A DNA stretch of 64,000 nucleotides from an uncultured bacterium. Lineage in GTDB: Bacteria; Bacillota; Clostridia; Lachnospirales; Lachnospiraceae. Position numbers and translations under genes: made by a program. Below are positions 43,481-51,888 of this stretch, one piece after another. The DNA lies in assembly GCA_948467735.1 (NCBI GenBank), contig CAOKFN010000023.1, positions 1 through 64,000 on the forward strand, given 5' to 3'. Within the stretch, counting starts at the first letter, position 1. Each line of letters opens with the position of its first letter. Below the pieces are notes generated by a model. The model worked only from the letters and a program-made list of their open reading frames with translations, was not told the origin of the DNA and searched no databases.

Positions 43481-44593
43481 TTATTTTGCTAAAATGAGTT
43501 TTGAATAGTAATACACATGTTCCGTCGTCTTTCTGCCGTTAGAAAAATGTTCATCGATAATTTTGTAGGTATCCCCCTCCTCGGGCGGCGCTGCCTGACC
43601 ATACACCTCATAAAAAGATACTTCACCATTGCTATAATATGTGTACTTCTTAGGGCTGCCGTCTGCATTTCTCTCATATTCATACATAAGAACGGCAGCA
43701 CCATCACTCAAAGAACTGTAAGACAAGATATATGCCTTGTTATCTACATACATATATGTCTCTTTCGACCTTCCGTCCTCTTCCCATTCCTCACTGCGTC
43801 TGTTCCAGTCATAACTGATTTTGATTCTGCCGCCGGATTGATCATACTCATAAACATAACGCGAGGAAGGCCTATATTCCTGAGCCTGATCCGTCTCCCA
43901 ATAGAAAATTTCTTCTACGCAATTACCTTTCCCGTCATAGAAATATTCGATCCTTCTATTCGACTGCCTCCCGCTATAGCTGTTTGCGTTCCACTCCACC
44001 TGCAATAATCCGTTCTTATACTCATACCGATTATGGTAAGTGCTGGAAACTTCGCCGTTCTCCCCAAAATAATACAGCGTCCTGCTCTCCGTCATATTTC
44101 CGTCGCTGTCATAGGTATAAAACGTTTCAATTCGTCCTCCTTCCAAACTCTTCTGAACCTCGCGAAGGGTTCTGCCCTGAGCATCCCTCTCATATTCCGT
44201 AGTGTAGGGGCCATCCTTAATTCCATCGCCCGTCACTTTAGAAAGGTATCCGCTCTTCTCGTCATATTCATAATTGGCAAATTCATATACCCCTCCCCCG
44301 TCATCCACATCCACGTATTCCTCTCTCGCAAGCACCCAGACAGCCTGTACTTCGCCCTGATACTCTCCCAGACATATCCCCGTTCCGCTGTCAAACCGGT
44401 ATGTCCTGCCGTCCACGACTACCGTTCCCTTCGCCATGGCTCCCGTCACAGGGTCAAAATAATACCTGTTCCCGTCCTTCTCGTTCCAGCCTTTCACCAT
44501 GCGGCCGTTCCCGTCATAGCGCACCCATTTCTCGCTGCCGTCCTCATACTCCTGATAAACGTCCTTGCTCACAGCCTTCCTTCCGCCGTCCAC
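43481..44593 (-). CDS. Frameshifted cell-wall-binding surface protein, 3' part
   Basis: The first 50-60 residues are cell-wall-binding repeats (WVRYDGNGRMVKGWNEKDGNRYYFDPVTGAM). The rest is a domain of regularly spaced Tyr/Asp units (YTYDSDGNMTESRTLYYFGE, RIEYFYDGKGNCVEEIFY, YEYERNADGSPKKYTYY) resembling RHS/YD-type beta repeats. The reading frame joins that of 44569-45222 if one G is restored in the GGGG run at about 44642-44645. Without correction this part lacks a signal peptide. Confidence 0.6.
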   Translation of the reverse strand: MDGGRKAVSKDVYQEYEDGSEKWVRYDGNGRMVKGWNEKDGNRYYFDPVTGAMAKGTVVVDGRTYRFDSGTGICLGEYQGEVQAVWVLAREEYVDVDDGGGVYEFANYEYDEKSGYLSKVTGDGIKDGPYTTEYERDAQGRTLREVQKSLEGGRIETFYTYDSDGNMTESRTLYYFGENGEVSSTYHNRYEYKNGLLQVEWNANSYSGRQSNRRIEYFYDGKGNCVEEIFYWETDQAQEYRPSSRYVYEYDQSGGRIKISYDWNRRSEEWEEDGRSKETYMYVDNKAYILSYSSLSDGAAVLMYEYERNADGSPKKYTYYSNGEVSFYEVYGQAAPPEEGDTYKIIDEHFSNGRKTTEHVYYYSKLILAK

Positions 44594-45222
44594 ATTGTCC
44601 AGCCAGTACCACGCGCTGCTTCCCGGGTCATAGATTTCCTTCCCCGGTATGACGGGTCATGGGGATCGTATCCCTGCCTTATCCCTCCCTCATACCAGTA
44701 CTGCACTCCGCCGATCTCCGCCCAATGGTTGTCCGTACCGACACTGCAGCTTTCCATGATTCCTGTTTCCCGGTTGAAAGCATACTGCACGCCGTCAATC
44801 TCGCGGCTTCCTTTTAACATGGCCCCGTAGGTATAGTCGAAATAATATGTGCCGTTCCCGTTCACGTCCCAGCCCTTGACCATATGGCCGTTTTCGTCAT
44901 AGCGGCACCATTTCCCGGTTCCGTCCTCACGGTCCGCGTAGGGGCCCGCGCCGGAATCCTGATAGACGTCCTTGCCTTCCGCTCTCTTTCCTCCGTCGAT
45001 GCTGTCCAGCCAGTACCATGCGTCCGTGTCGGGATCGTAGATTTCCTTTCCGCGGCCTTCCGTCCCCTGCCTTACGCCGCCTTCATACCAGTACAGACAG
45101 CCGTCCTCTCCTCTTACCCAGCCGAAACCGGCGGCGGCCTCCCCGGAAATAGGGGCTGTCCCTCCGAAAATAATTGCCATGCCCGCCATACAGCCAAGCA
45201 GTTTTGCGCCTTTGTTCCTCAT
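44569..45222 (-). CDS. Frameshifted cell-wall-binding surface protein, 5' part
   Basis: 217 residues. RBS AAAGGAGG. Signal peptide (LLGCMAGMAIIFGGTAPISG), then cell-wall/choline-binding-type repeats (GWVRGEDGCLYWYEGGVRQG, KEIYDPDTDAWYWLDSIDGGKRA, GHMVKGWDVNGNGTYYFDYTYG). After GYDPHDPSYRG the frame breaks: the expected KEIYDPGSSAWYWLDNVDGG is found one base out of frame, at 44580-44645. The last 23 residues (RKSMTREAARGTGW...) are therefore out-of-frame translation. Together with 43481-44593 it would encode about 580 residues. Confidence 0.7.
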   Translation of the reverse strand: MRNKGAKLLGCMAGMAIIFGGTAPISGEAAAGFGWVRGEDGCLYWYEGGVRQGTEGRGKEIYDPDTDAWYWLDSIDGGKRAEGKDVYQDSGAGPYADREDGTGKWCRYDENGHMVKGWDVNGNGTYYFDYTYGAMLKGSREIDGVQYAFNRETGIMESCSVGTDNHWAEIGGVQYWYEGGIRQGYDPHDPSYRGRKSMTREAARGTGWTMWTAEGRL

Positions 45223-45276
45223 TTTTCTGCCTCCTTTGAGATTTCATTCCTATGATAGCAAAAATACATGGTTAGT

Positions 45277-45413
45277 ATTATACAACACCGCTGCTCGTTT
45301 TACAATGTATTTCAATGCATTTGTAAGCACTGCTGATACGTCCCCCGCAGTTCTATTAGAAGAGAATCTTCGGAAGGAACAGGACTTGAAAAAATCACAG
45401 AATCCGATATAAT
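45277..45413. promoter_or_regulatory. Divergent promoters between the cell-wall-binding and CDF genes
   Basis: Minus strand: TTGTAA (45300-45305), 17-base spacer, TATAAT (45277-45282), leading to the start at 45222. Plus strand: TTGAAA (45386-45391), 16-base spacer, TATAAT (45408-45413), leading to 45454. Confidence 0.55.
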
Positions 45414-45453
45414 AGATGAAAGAATCACAAGACTGGGAAGCAGGGGAATTACC

Positions 45454-46617
45454 ATGATTACATTATTGTCTAAACTTTTTATCAAGAACCGCGAAGATCT
45501 CCAAGCGCCAAAGACCCGGCAGGCCTACGGCATACTGTGCGGCGCAACAGGCATCTTTCTAAACCTATGCCTTTTTGGGGGAAAATTTATCGCCGGGCAT
45601 ATCAGCGGTTCCATCGCCATCACCGCCGATGCGTTTAATAACCTGTCGGACGCCGGTTCCTCCATCATCACCCTGATTGGCTTTAAAATGGCCGGACAGA
45701 AACCCAATCCCCAGCACCCCTTCGGTCATGGGCGCATCGAGTATATCTCCGGCCTGCTGGTTTCCGTGCTTATCCTGCTCATGGGCTTGGAGCTTCTGGC
45801 GGCTTCCTTCTCCAAAATCCTCCATCCCGAAGCGCCGGACGTTTCACCCGTCATTCTTCTGATACTGCCGGCGTCCATTTTGGTCAAAGGCTATATGTAC
45901 CTATACAACCGACGTCTTGGAAAAGAGCTGGACGCCTCCGCCATGCTGGCGGCGGCAGCAGATTCCTTAAGCGACATGCTGGCCACCTCCGCGGTTCTGA
46001 TTTCCACGCTGATTTCCCGCTTTACCGGCCTTGCGGCGGACGGCTGGTGCGGCATACTGGTTGGATTGTTCATCTGCTGGGCGGGTTATCATGCCGCCAA
46101 GGACACAATCAGCCCCCTTCTGGGTCAGGCCGCCGATCCGGAATTCGTAAGACAGATTCATGACTTGGTCTTGGCCCATGAGGGCGTCTTAGGCGTTCAT
46201 GACCTCATCGTACACAATTACGGTCCGGGCAGAATTCTGATATCCCTTCACGCTGAGGTTCCCGCAGACGGATGCCTCCTTGAACTGCACGAAAAAATTG
46301 ATGCCATTGAACACGAATTAAAGGAAAAACTGTATTGCCACGCGGTCATACATATGGACCCTGTATGCATTGACGATGAGAAAACCGCCCGATTAAAAGC
46401 CGCCGCCGAATACTGTCTGCATGAAATCAATGAGACCCTCACCCTGCACGATTTCCGCATTGTGGACGGCCCCACCCATACCAACATGATTTTCGACGTG
46501 GTGACGCCCTATGATTTCCCCCTGTCGGATCAGGCGCTGACGGAATTGATTCAGGAAAAAATAAAAAAGTCCCATCCCAACTGCTCCGCCGTAATCGAGA
46601 TCGACAAGCAGATGTGA
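45454..46617 (+). CDS. Cation diffusion facilitator family divalent metal transporter
   Basis: 387 residues. Six TM segments with the CDF metal sites: AITADAFNNLSDAGSS in TM2, HPFGHGRIEYISGL after TM3, and AAADSLSDMLATSAVL in TM5, the Asp/His set of Zn/Mn/Fe exporters. The C-terminal cytoplasmic domain (LGVHDLIVHNYGPGRILISLHAEVPAD) is the dimerising ferredoxin-like fold; an extra C-terminal stretch with THTNMIFDVVTPYD makes the protein longer than the usual 290-310. It exports divalent metal by proton exchange; the metal is not decidable. RBS AGGGGAA; convergent with the next gene. Confidence 0.92.
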   Translation: MITLLSKLFIKNREDLQAPKTRQAYGILCGATGIFLNLCLFGGKFIAGHISGSIAITADAFNNLSDAGSSIITLIGFKMAGQKPNPQHPFGHGRIEYISGLLVSVLILLMGLELLAASFSKILHPEAPDVSPVILLILPASILVKGYMYLYNRRLGKELDASAMLAAAADSLSDMLATSAVLISTLISRFTGLAADGWCGILVGLFICWAGYHAAKDTISPLLGQAADPEFVRQIHDLVLAHEGVLGVHDLIVHNYGPGRILISLHAEVPADGCLLELHEKIDAIEHELKEKLYCHAVIHMDPVCIDDEKTARLKAAAEYCLHEINETLTLHDFRIVDGPTHTNMIFDVVTPYDFPLSDQALTELIQEKIKKSHPNCSAVIEIDKQM

Positions 46618-46633
46618 GAAAGGGGCGCTTTCG

Positions 46634-48067
46634 TCAAATCCTCTCAATCACACAGCTGTGCTTTTTGCTCTTGGGATCATAAGCAATCCCCACGGCCGCA
46701 ATTCCCCGGCCTGTGGGAAGCTCTTCCACCTTCATGTACTGATCGATGGCGGCGATATACGCGAACTTGACCACATACCTGAGCGCCTGTTCATTATTGT
46801 AGAAAGCAGGCGCATACTGCGTGCCGCGTATCTCATCTATGGCCGCTGCCACCGCCTCCCCATTGCCCGCAAGGGTATCCTCCAAAAGCTTCCTTGAACG
46901 TCCTATCAGCTCTATCCACTTCCGGCTCGCCCCCGTCCCCCTGAGAATCTTCTCAAACTCCATCCGCACCTCTTCATTTGGGATATGGGCCGTCCCTTCG
47001 TCCTCATTCCAAGTAAGATATCCCAGATGAATCAGCAGGGTCAGCACGTCGTCCCTGCTCCCAAAGGTCTCAAAGTCATTTTCAAACCCGTCGGTCCTGA
47101 CTTCAACCTCCTCGCCCGCTATCAGCCGCGCAACAGTCTCCTGCAGCCCGTCAAAATCCATGTTGATATAGGTCATAAGCGCTTCCGCCGCGGAAGTCTT
47201 CTGCCAATAGGAACGGCATTTCAAATCCTGCATGGCGCACATGACGGAATAGGGATTATATACGGCCCCATACCCCGGAAAATCATATCCGTCATACCAC
47301 TGCCTGACATCCTCGAAATCCATCCCATATTTTGTACAAAGCCGCCGTACCTCGCTCTCCGTAAAACCCGTGAATTCCACAAACCTGCCCGGATACAGGA
47401 TCGTATATTCCCTAAAATCCGACATTGCCGACTGGGAGCCGTCCTTCTTAATGGGCAGGATTCCGGTCATATAGGCCCCGGCGACAGCCTTCGGCGTAAA
47501 GTTATTGTTCTTAAACCATCCTCTGAGAAAATTCAGGTACTTCTTCTGGGCCGCCCTATCGTTCTTTGCCTCACGGATTAACGCATCCCACTCGTCGATA
47601 ATAAATACGAACTCCCTCCCTGACTTTTCCACACAGCCGATCATGGCGTCCGTAAGGCTTTTCCCATTCAATTCCGGAAAGCAGTCTATCAATTCCTTGT
47701 AAACCGCGTCGGCAATCATATTCGGCACGTCGAAAAGCGGAATATCCGTCCTTACCGCCTCGGAGATAAATCCGCTGATATCAAGATGAATCACATGATA
47801 TTGGTTCATATGAGCCGGATATTCCGGACTGCGGGCAATCTCCTTGTCGCCAAAAAGCGCGTGGGAATCGCAGGAGCAGTCGTAGTACGCGCACAGCATC
47901 TTGGCCGCGTAAGACTTGCCAAAACGCCTTGGCCTGCTGATGCAGGTCAGTTTCACCATGGTTCCTATGGTCTGATTCACCACCGCAATCAGTCCTGTCT
48001 TATCCACATATTCCGATTCCAGAATTTCCTGGAATCCTTTATTTCCGGGATTCAAATATGTCCCCAT
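46634..48067 (-). CDS. AAA-ATPase-like family protein with degenerate C-terminal nuclease region
   Basis: 477 residues from ATG 48067 (GGGAGG eight bases upstream; the frame also has GTG starts nearby). FQEILESEYVDKTGLIAVVN, CISRPRRFGKSYAAKMLCAYY (P-loop variant), FVFIIDEWDALIREAKND (Walker B), FREYTILYPGRFVEFTGFTESEVRRLC. The C-terminus ends GRGIAAVGIAYDPKSKKHSC with no E-x-K motif, so the PD-(D/E)XK part appears inactive, unlike the copy at 41445-43142. It sits directly downstream (130 bases) of the dynamin operon, same strand. Confidence 0.8.
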   Translation of the reverse strand: MGTYLNPGNKGFQEILESEYVDKTGLIAVVNQTIGTMVKLTCISRPRRFGKSYAAKMLCAYYDCSCDSHALFGDKEIARSPEYPAHMNQYHVIHLDISGFISEAVRTDIPLFDVPNMIADAVYKELIDCFPELNGKSLTDAMIGCVEKSGREFVFIIDEWDALIREAKNDRAAQKKYLNFLRGWFKNNNFTPKAVAGAYMTGILPIKKDGSQSAMSDFREYTILYPGRFVEFTGFTESEVRRLCTKYGMDFEDVRQWYDGYDFPGYGAVYNPYSVMCAMQDLKCRSYWQKTSAAEALMTYINMDFDGLQETVARLIAGEEVEVRTDGFENDFETFGSRDDVLTLLIHLGYLTWNEDEGTAHIPNEEVRMEFEKILRGTGASRKWIELIGRSRKLLEDTLAGNGEAVAAAIDEIRGTQYAPAFYNNEQALRYVVKFAYIAAIDQYMKVEELPTGRGIAAVGIAYDPKSKKHSCVIERI

Positions 48068-48197
48068 CACAATCACCCTCCCATCCGGCGCTCTGACAGC
48101 AGCGCTTTCCTAAAGTTTATGCCGGAATCGGCGGAAAGTCAAGGCACTTTGCACATGGCAGACTTGAAAAATGAGGAAACTCAAATAATAATATCGG

Positions 48198-48437
48198 CTA
48201 CTTTATTTTGCTGTCAGTGTCGTTGATAATCTCACCAAGCTCCCTAATCAGCAGTGCCGCCTGTCTATCGTCTTCCGTGAAGCTCCTCGTTTCCTTTTTC
48301 ATCCTGTTTCTGCCGCTGAAATAAGCTGTCAAGGCGGCTGCCGCGACGACAGCCAAAGCGCCTATGACAACGCCGCCCGCTCCCTTATCGGCCTCTGCTT
48401 CTGCAGCGCTTAAGAAAATTTGTATCATATTGCCCAT
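48198..48437 (-). CDS. Small single-TM protein at the end of the dynamin operon
   Basis: 79 residues. ATG at 48437 follows a strong GGAGGGCGGGAGA site. MGNMIQIFLSAAEAEADKGA leads into one TM helix (GGVVIGALAVVAAAALTAYF), then a basic and acidic tail (RNRMKKETRSFTEDDRQAALLIRELGEI). It may anchor or signal for the upstream GTPases; family unknown. The same frame stays open upstream through a purine-rich tract to 48722, so an alternative longer product or a frameshift fusion to the 121-residue protein is possible. Confidence 0.55.
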   Translation of the reverse strand: MGNMIQIFLSAAEAEADKGAGGVVIGALAVVAAAALTAYFSGRNRMKKETRSFTEDDRQAALLIRELGEIINDTDSKIK

Positions 48438-48579
48438 TCTCCCGCCCTCCTCTCTTTCCTTTTTCCTGCTCTCTTTCTTTTTCCCTTGCTCTTTCCTGCC
48501 GCTTCGCTCTTTCTTTCCGCGGCTCTCCCGCCCGCTGCTCCTCTCTTTCTCCCTGCGTCTGTCTCTCTTTCTCCTTATC
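48438..48579 (-). repeat. Purine-rich tract in the dynamin operon
   Basis: About 140 bases almost entirely A and G on the coding strand, with GAAAGAGAG and GGAAAGAAAG units and few pyrimidines. It separates the 121- and 79-residue ORFs and stays open in more than one frame (giving Lys/Arg/Glu-rich text). Candidate for slippage or an unusual DNA/RNA structure. Confidence 0.6.
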
Positions 48580-48945
48580 TCATCCCCTGCTATGGCGGCC
48601 CCGACTATTTTCATCAATAATGCGCAGAATCTCGCCCGCATGTCGGGAGAGCTCGACAATAATATCCCTCTCGAATATTTTGTCATGCAGATCAATATGA
48701 AGTTCCGGAAACCTCTCGGCAAATTTTATCATCCCTTTCTCCGGTGACTGTGAATGAAGCAGCCGGCATAACCCCTGATCAATCGCGGCGTTAATGCCGT
48801 CGCAGTTATTTTTATCACAATCCCGTATGTATTTTTCCATCATCTCCGCCCGGCCGCCTCCGAAAAGATATTTTGACAGCCCTTTCACCCTGTCCCTGAA
48901 CAAATACATCACATGCGCAATCTCCGTTTCCAAAAAAACGCCCAT
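48580..48945 (-). CDS. Small helical protein of the dynamin operon (unknown family)
   Basis: 121 residues, ATG at 48945 after GGGAGGGAAT, 12 bases downstream of the PIN-dynamin gene. Predicted mostly helical: FLETEIAHVMYLFRDRVKGLSKYLFGG, MMEKYIRDCDKNNCDGINAAIDQG, EILRIIDENSRG. No TM, no motif I recognise. The last residues overlap the other reading frame that leads to the 79-residue protein, so the natural end may be altered by a frameshift. Confidence 0.55.
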   Translation of the reverse strand: MGVFLETEIAHVMYLFRDRVKGLSKYLFGGGRAEMMEKYIRDCDKNNCDGINAAIDQGLCRLLHSQSPEKGMIKFAERFPELHIDLHDKIFERDIIVELSRHAGEILRIIDENSRGRHSRG

Positions 48946-48957
48946 ATTCCCTCCCTT

Positions 48958-51837
48958 TTAAACCGCTTCTTCCGTTACGCTTTCAGGATCGACAATTTTG
49001 TCCCAAAACTCCATAAAGTCCTTTGTCATCTCCCTGATTTCATTGATAAGCGCTTCTTCCTCTTCTAATAGCTCTATGTTCTTTTGGTATTTTTTCCTGT
49101 CGTCCACGCTTGTGACGAAGTATTCCAAGTTCTCGTTTAAGGACTTGTTCGTGTCTTTGAAATATTCGCTGATTTCCACGATCCGCTGCACCACCTGCCC
49201 TATCAGCGCCTTTTTCTCTTCCTCTATACATTTCGGCATGCCCATCTCCAGCCAGACTCCCCTTATTTCCTTGTTTGCGTCATGAAATATTTTGTCAAAC
49301 TCATCCTTATCTATCTTTCTTGTCTTTTTCTTTTCGCAATTCCATGTATCGTATTTTATATTTTCACGAAGCCTTTGGAACAAATTTGGCTTTTCATACA
49401 AAGACTTACTCAAATATTCTGTCATTTTGCCAATACTTTCCCTCTTTTGAAATTTGCATTCCAAGCTTAAGCTTTCTTTTACAGGATTATCAAAGCTAAA
49501 ATTAGGGACGGACGGAAGCATATAATCACAGTCATATTTTTTCAGCTTCCCTTTATACACGTCGATACACTGTCTCACCTCCTCGATTCTAAAATTAAGA
49601 ATTTCCGTACATTCCTCGTTCAGCATGCACATGACGATTGCTCCATTGCTTTCTGCCTTCCAAATATCCTCTATTACATTCTCCGCGCTCTTCCGGACAA
49701 CATCTTCAATCCACCTATCCGCCGCCGAATAAAGAATTTCGCCTTTCTGAGACTCAAGCTGCTCTGCGCTTCCTTTTTTTATGTACTCACAAAAGGCCTC
49801 CACTCCCTTCTCTCCGTACCCGTCCAAATACTGCCTAAAGCTCTTCTCCGTCTTGCCCTCCTCGATTTCCTTTATGTCTTCAAACCCCAGCTTCTCAGAT
49901 TTGCCCCCTCTTTTCGCATCATCCTGATATATGCTCAAACTGCATACGACACCTTTCTTTTTTTTAAGCTCTTCCAGCCTCTCAAGTTCCCCCTGCTTAA
50001 TTTCATCCACCAAGATTTTCTGTATGTCTTTCTTAAATTCATCTATGATGCCAGTTATCTCCTTGATAGATTCGTCGTCTTTCTCTATAAGCCTTCTGAT
50101 ATTGCCAATCCTGCTGATAATTGCCTGAATTTTCTGCTGTTGTGAATCAATTTGATAGGCAACCGAATTCACCAGCTCGTCTCTCGCCTTGGTCTGAGCA
50201 ATATAGGCAATGTATTTCAGCAGATCCGGCATGCCGCTGTACCGTTTTAAATCCTCCAGCGTAATATTCTCCAGATTGCTGCACATCCGCAGATTTCCCA
50301 CTTGACCGTCCAGAAACGACAGCTGGCCTCTCACATTCTTATGCTCGCCTGAGATGGCTCTTAAATCCATATAAAGGTCTTTTGACTGCTTTAATTCCTC
50401 GCCGCATTCCTTTTCCGCCTCCAACGCATAAAAATACTGAAGGGCGGATGTGGCGAAAATGGCGCAGTCGCTGTAGCATGGATCAATCTTCTTCAGCCTT
50501 TCCCTGATATAATCAATGGATTTTATGACTGATTTCGTTGTATTGGCGTCATTGTACCTTTGGTCGATCTTGTTGATGACCAGAATCAGGGAGGCGAACT
50601 TCTCCTGTTCATTGAATTTTTTCTTGATCTCTTTCAGGTAAGCCTCCTCCGTATCCGTCAGATGCTTGGCATAGTCGATGGCGAACACGGCCACATCGCT
50701 CTGCTCCATGGCGGCCCATGCTTTTTCCCGATGGGCCGTTCCCGCCGCGTCCGGCCCCGGCGTATCGAAAACCGTGTAGGCTTCAAAATTGCTTTTGGCG
50801 CTTACATACTCGATATCCATATCGGGTATGGCAAAGCCCTCCGAGGCATTCTCCTGAGCCTTCTTAAATTCTTCGCCGACCTTCCTGCGGATTCCTTCCG
50901 CCGAATCGGCCTCCGCCTGTTCGCCGTTATAGCTCAGACGGTACTTCTGATCCGGACTTTTTTTATAGATACAGCTGTTGGGCGTCGCAAGCTCCAGACT
51001 TGTGGGCGCAAGCTCCTCTCCGATCATGCCGTTCACAATGACGCTCTTTCCCGTCTTCTTAGAGGCCGCAACGGCGATTTTCAACTGCCTGTTCCGTGCC
51101 TTCTCAATCTGGCGGCGCACCTCTTCGCAGGAAGCCTTTACGTCCGCCAATATCTTCCTCTTTTCTTCGTTCCCTTTGTTTTCTTCGTTTTGTCTGCTGC
51201 CTGTATTTCCTGTGCTGTCTATGGTTTCTGTGCTGCTTGCGTTTCCTTTGTTGTCTGTGTCGCCTGTGGTTTCTTCACTTTCTTCGTTTCCTTCGTTTTC
51301 CTTACTTTCTTTGCCGCCTTCACCAATTTCTATCTCATCCAGTTCGGCCAGCGCCTGATTCAGCCTGCTGTCCAGACCGTCGATGCAGGCCATGAAGCGT
51401 TTGGCCTTGTCATGGTCCTTGGCTTCCTTTTCAAGCATAACCTCCGCTGTGGTAAGCGGATACCCTATATAAATCAGCTGCTGGACAACCTCCGCCAATG
51501 TGCTCCTCTGGTTGTCGTTTACAATGATTTGGCAGTTCCTCCCGTCAAGCAGCTCCACCAGCCTGCTTATGGACGCGGCGTGTTTCTTTACCAGCTTGGA
51601 ACCGCCTGCCGTTTGACAGCAGGTCAGATCCAGTCCCTCTTTTTGATAACATATTTTCAGCTTAAACTGATACTCCTCCGCAAGCTTTCCGTCCTCGGCC
51701 AGCATGCCGATGTAGGCATACAGCGGCGTTGTCTTATGGGTATATATAAATACCGCCTTTTCGTCCGCTTCCATTTCTTTCGTTATCTTCTTGGCGTCGG
51801 CAATGATATTTTGCCCGTCTAAATAGATATATTTCAT
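48958..51837 (-). CDS. Dynamin-like GTPase with N-terminal PIN/NYN-like domain
   Basis: 959 residues from ATG 51837 (GGGAGG upstream). Residues 1-140 form a Rossmann-like domain: YIYLDGQNIIADAKK, GLDLTCCQTAGGSKLV, CQIIVNDNQRSTLAEVVQQLIYIGY, resembling PIN/NYN nucleases (DG-x-N start and late N-D), partly degenerate. An acidic low-complexity stretch (about 170-230) follows. The GTPase domain has VAASKKTGKSVIVNGMIG (P-loop, about 259), VFDTPGPD (about 357) and LVINKIDQ (about 421). The rest is long helical stalk-like sequence. It should act at a membrane as a dynamin-like remodeller, probably as partner of the GTPase at 51889-54435, 51 bases upstream. Confidence 0.75.
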   Translation of the reverse strand: MKYIYLDGQNIIADAKKITKEMEADEKAVFIYTHKTTPLYAYIGMLAEDGKLAEEYQFKLKICYQKEGLDLTCCQTAGGSKLVKKHAASISRLVELLDGRNCQIIVNDNQRSTLAEVVQQLIYIGYPLTTAEVMLEKEAKDHDKAKRFMACIDGLDSRLNQALAELDEIEIGEGGKESKENEGNEESEETTGDTDNKGNASSTETIDSTGNTGSRQNEENKGNEEKRKILADVKASCEEVRRQIEKARNRQLKIAVAASKKTGKSVIVNGMIGEELAPTSLELATPNSCIYKKSPDQKYRLSYNGEQAEADSAEGIRRKVGEEFKKAQENASEGFAIPDMDIEYVSAKSNFEAYTVFDTPGPDAAGTAHREKAWAAMEQSDVAVFAIDYAKHLTDTEEAYLKEIKKKFNEQEKFASLILVINKIDQRYNDANTTKSVIKSIDYIRERLKKIDPCYSDCAIFATSALQYFYALEAEKECGEELKQSKDLYMDLRAISGEHKNVRGQLSFLDGQVGNLRMCSNLENITLEDLKRYSGMPDLLKYIAYIAQTKARDELVNSVAYQIDSQQQKIQAIISRIGNIRRLIEKDDESIKEITGIIDEFKKDIQKILVDEIKQGELERLEELKKKKGVVCSLSIYQDDAKRGGKSEKLGFEDIKEIEEGKTEKSFRQYLDGYGEKGVEAFCEYIKKGSAEQLESQKGEILYSAADRWIEDVVRKSAENVIEDIWKAESNGAIVMCMLNEECTEILNFRIEEVRQCIDVYKGKLKKYDCDYMLPSVPNFSFDNPVKESLSLECKFQKRESIGKMTEYLSKSLYEKPNLFQRLRENIKYDTWNCEKKKTRKIDKDEFDKIFHDANKEIRGVWLEMGMPKCIEEEKKALIGQVVQRIVEISEYFKDTNKSLNENLEYFVTSVDDRKKYQKNIELLEEEEALINEIREMTKDFMEFWDKIVDPESVTEEAV

Positions 51838-51888
51838 CTTAGCACCTCCCCGATGAATCATTGAAAGTGATTTCGTATTTTGTATTTT

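Noticed and set aside
46634..46720. Frameshift at the 3' end of the second AAA-ATPase-like gene
   Set aside because: The ending KSKKHSCVIE resembles ends I know from this family, so the missing E-x-K is probably natural degeneration, not an error.
50560..51822. 420-codon plus-strand ORF
   Set aside because: Antisense shadow of the PIN-dynamin gene; its hydrophobic text mirrors the charged coding strand.
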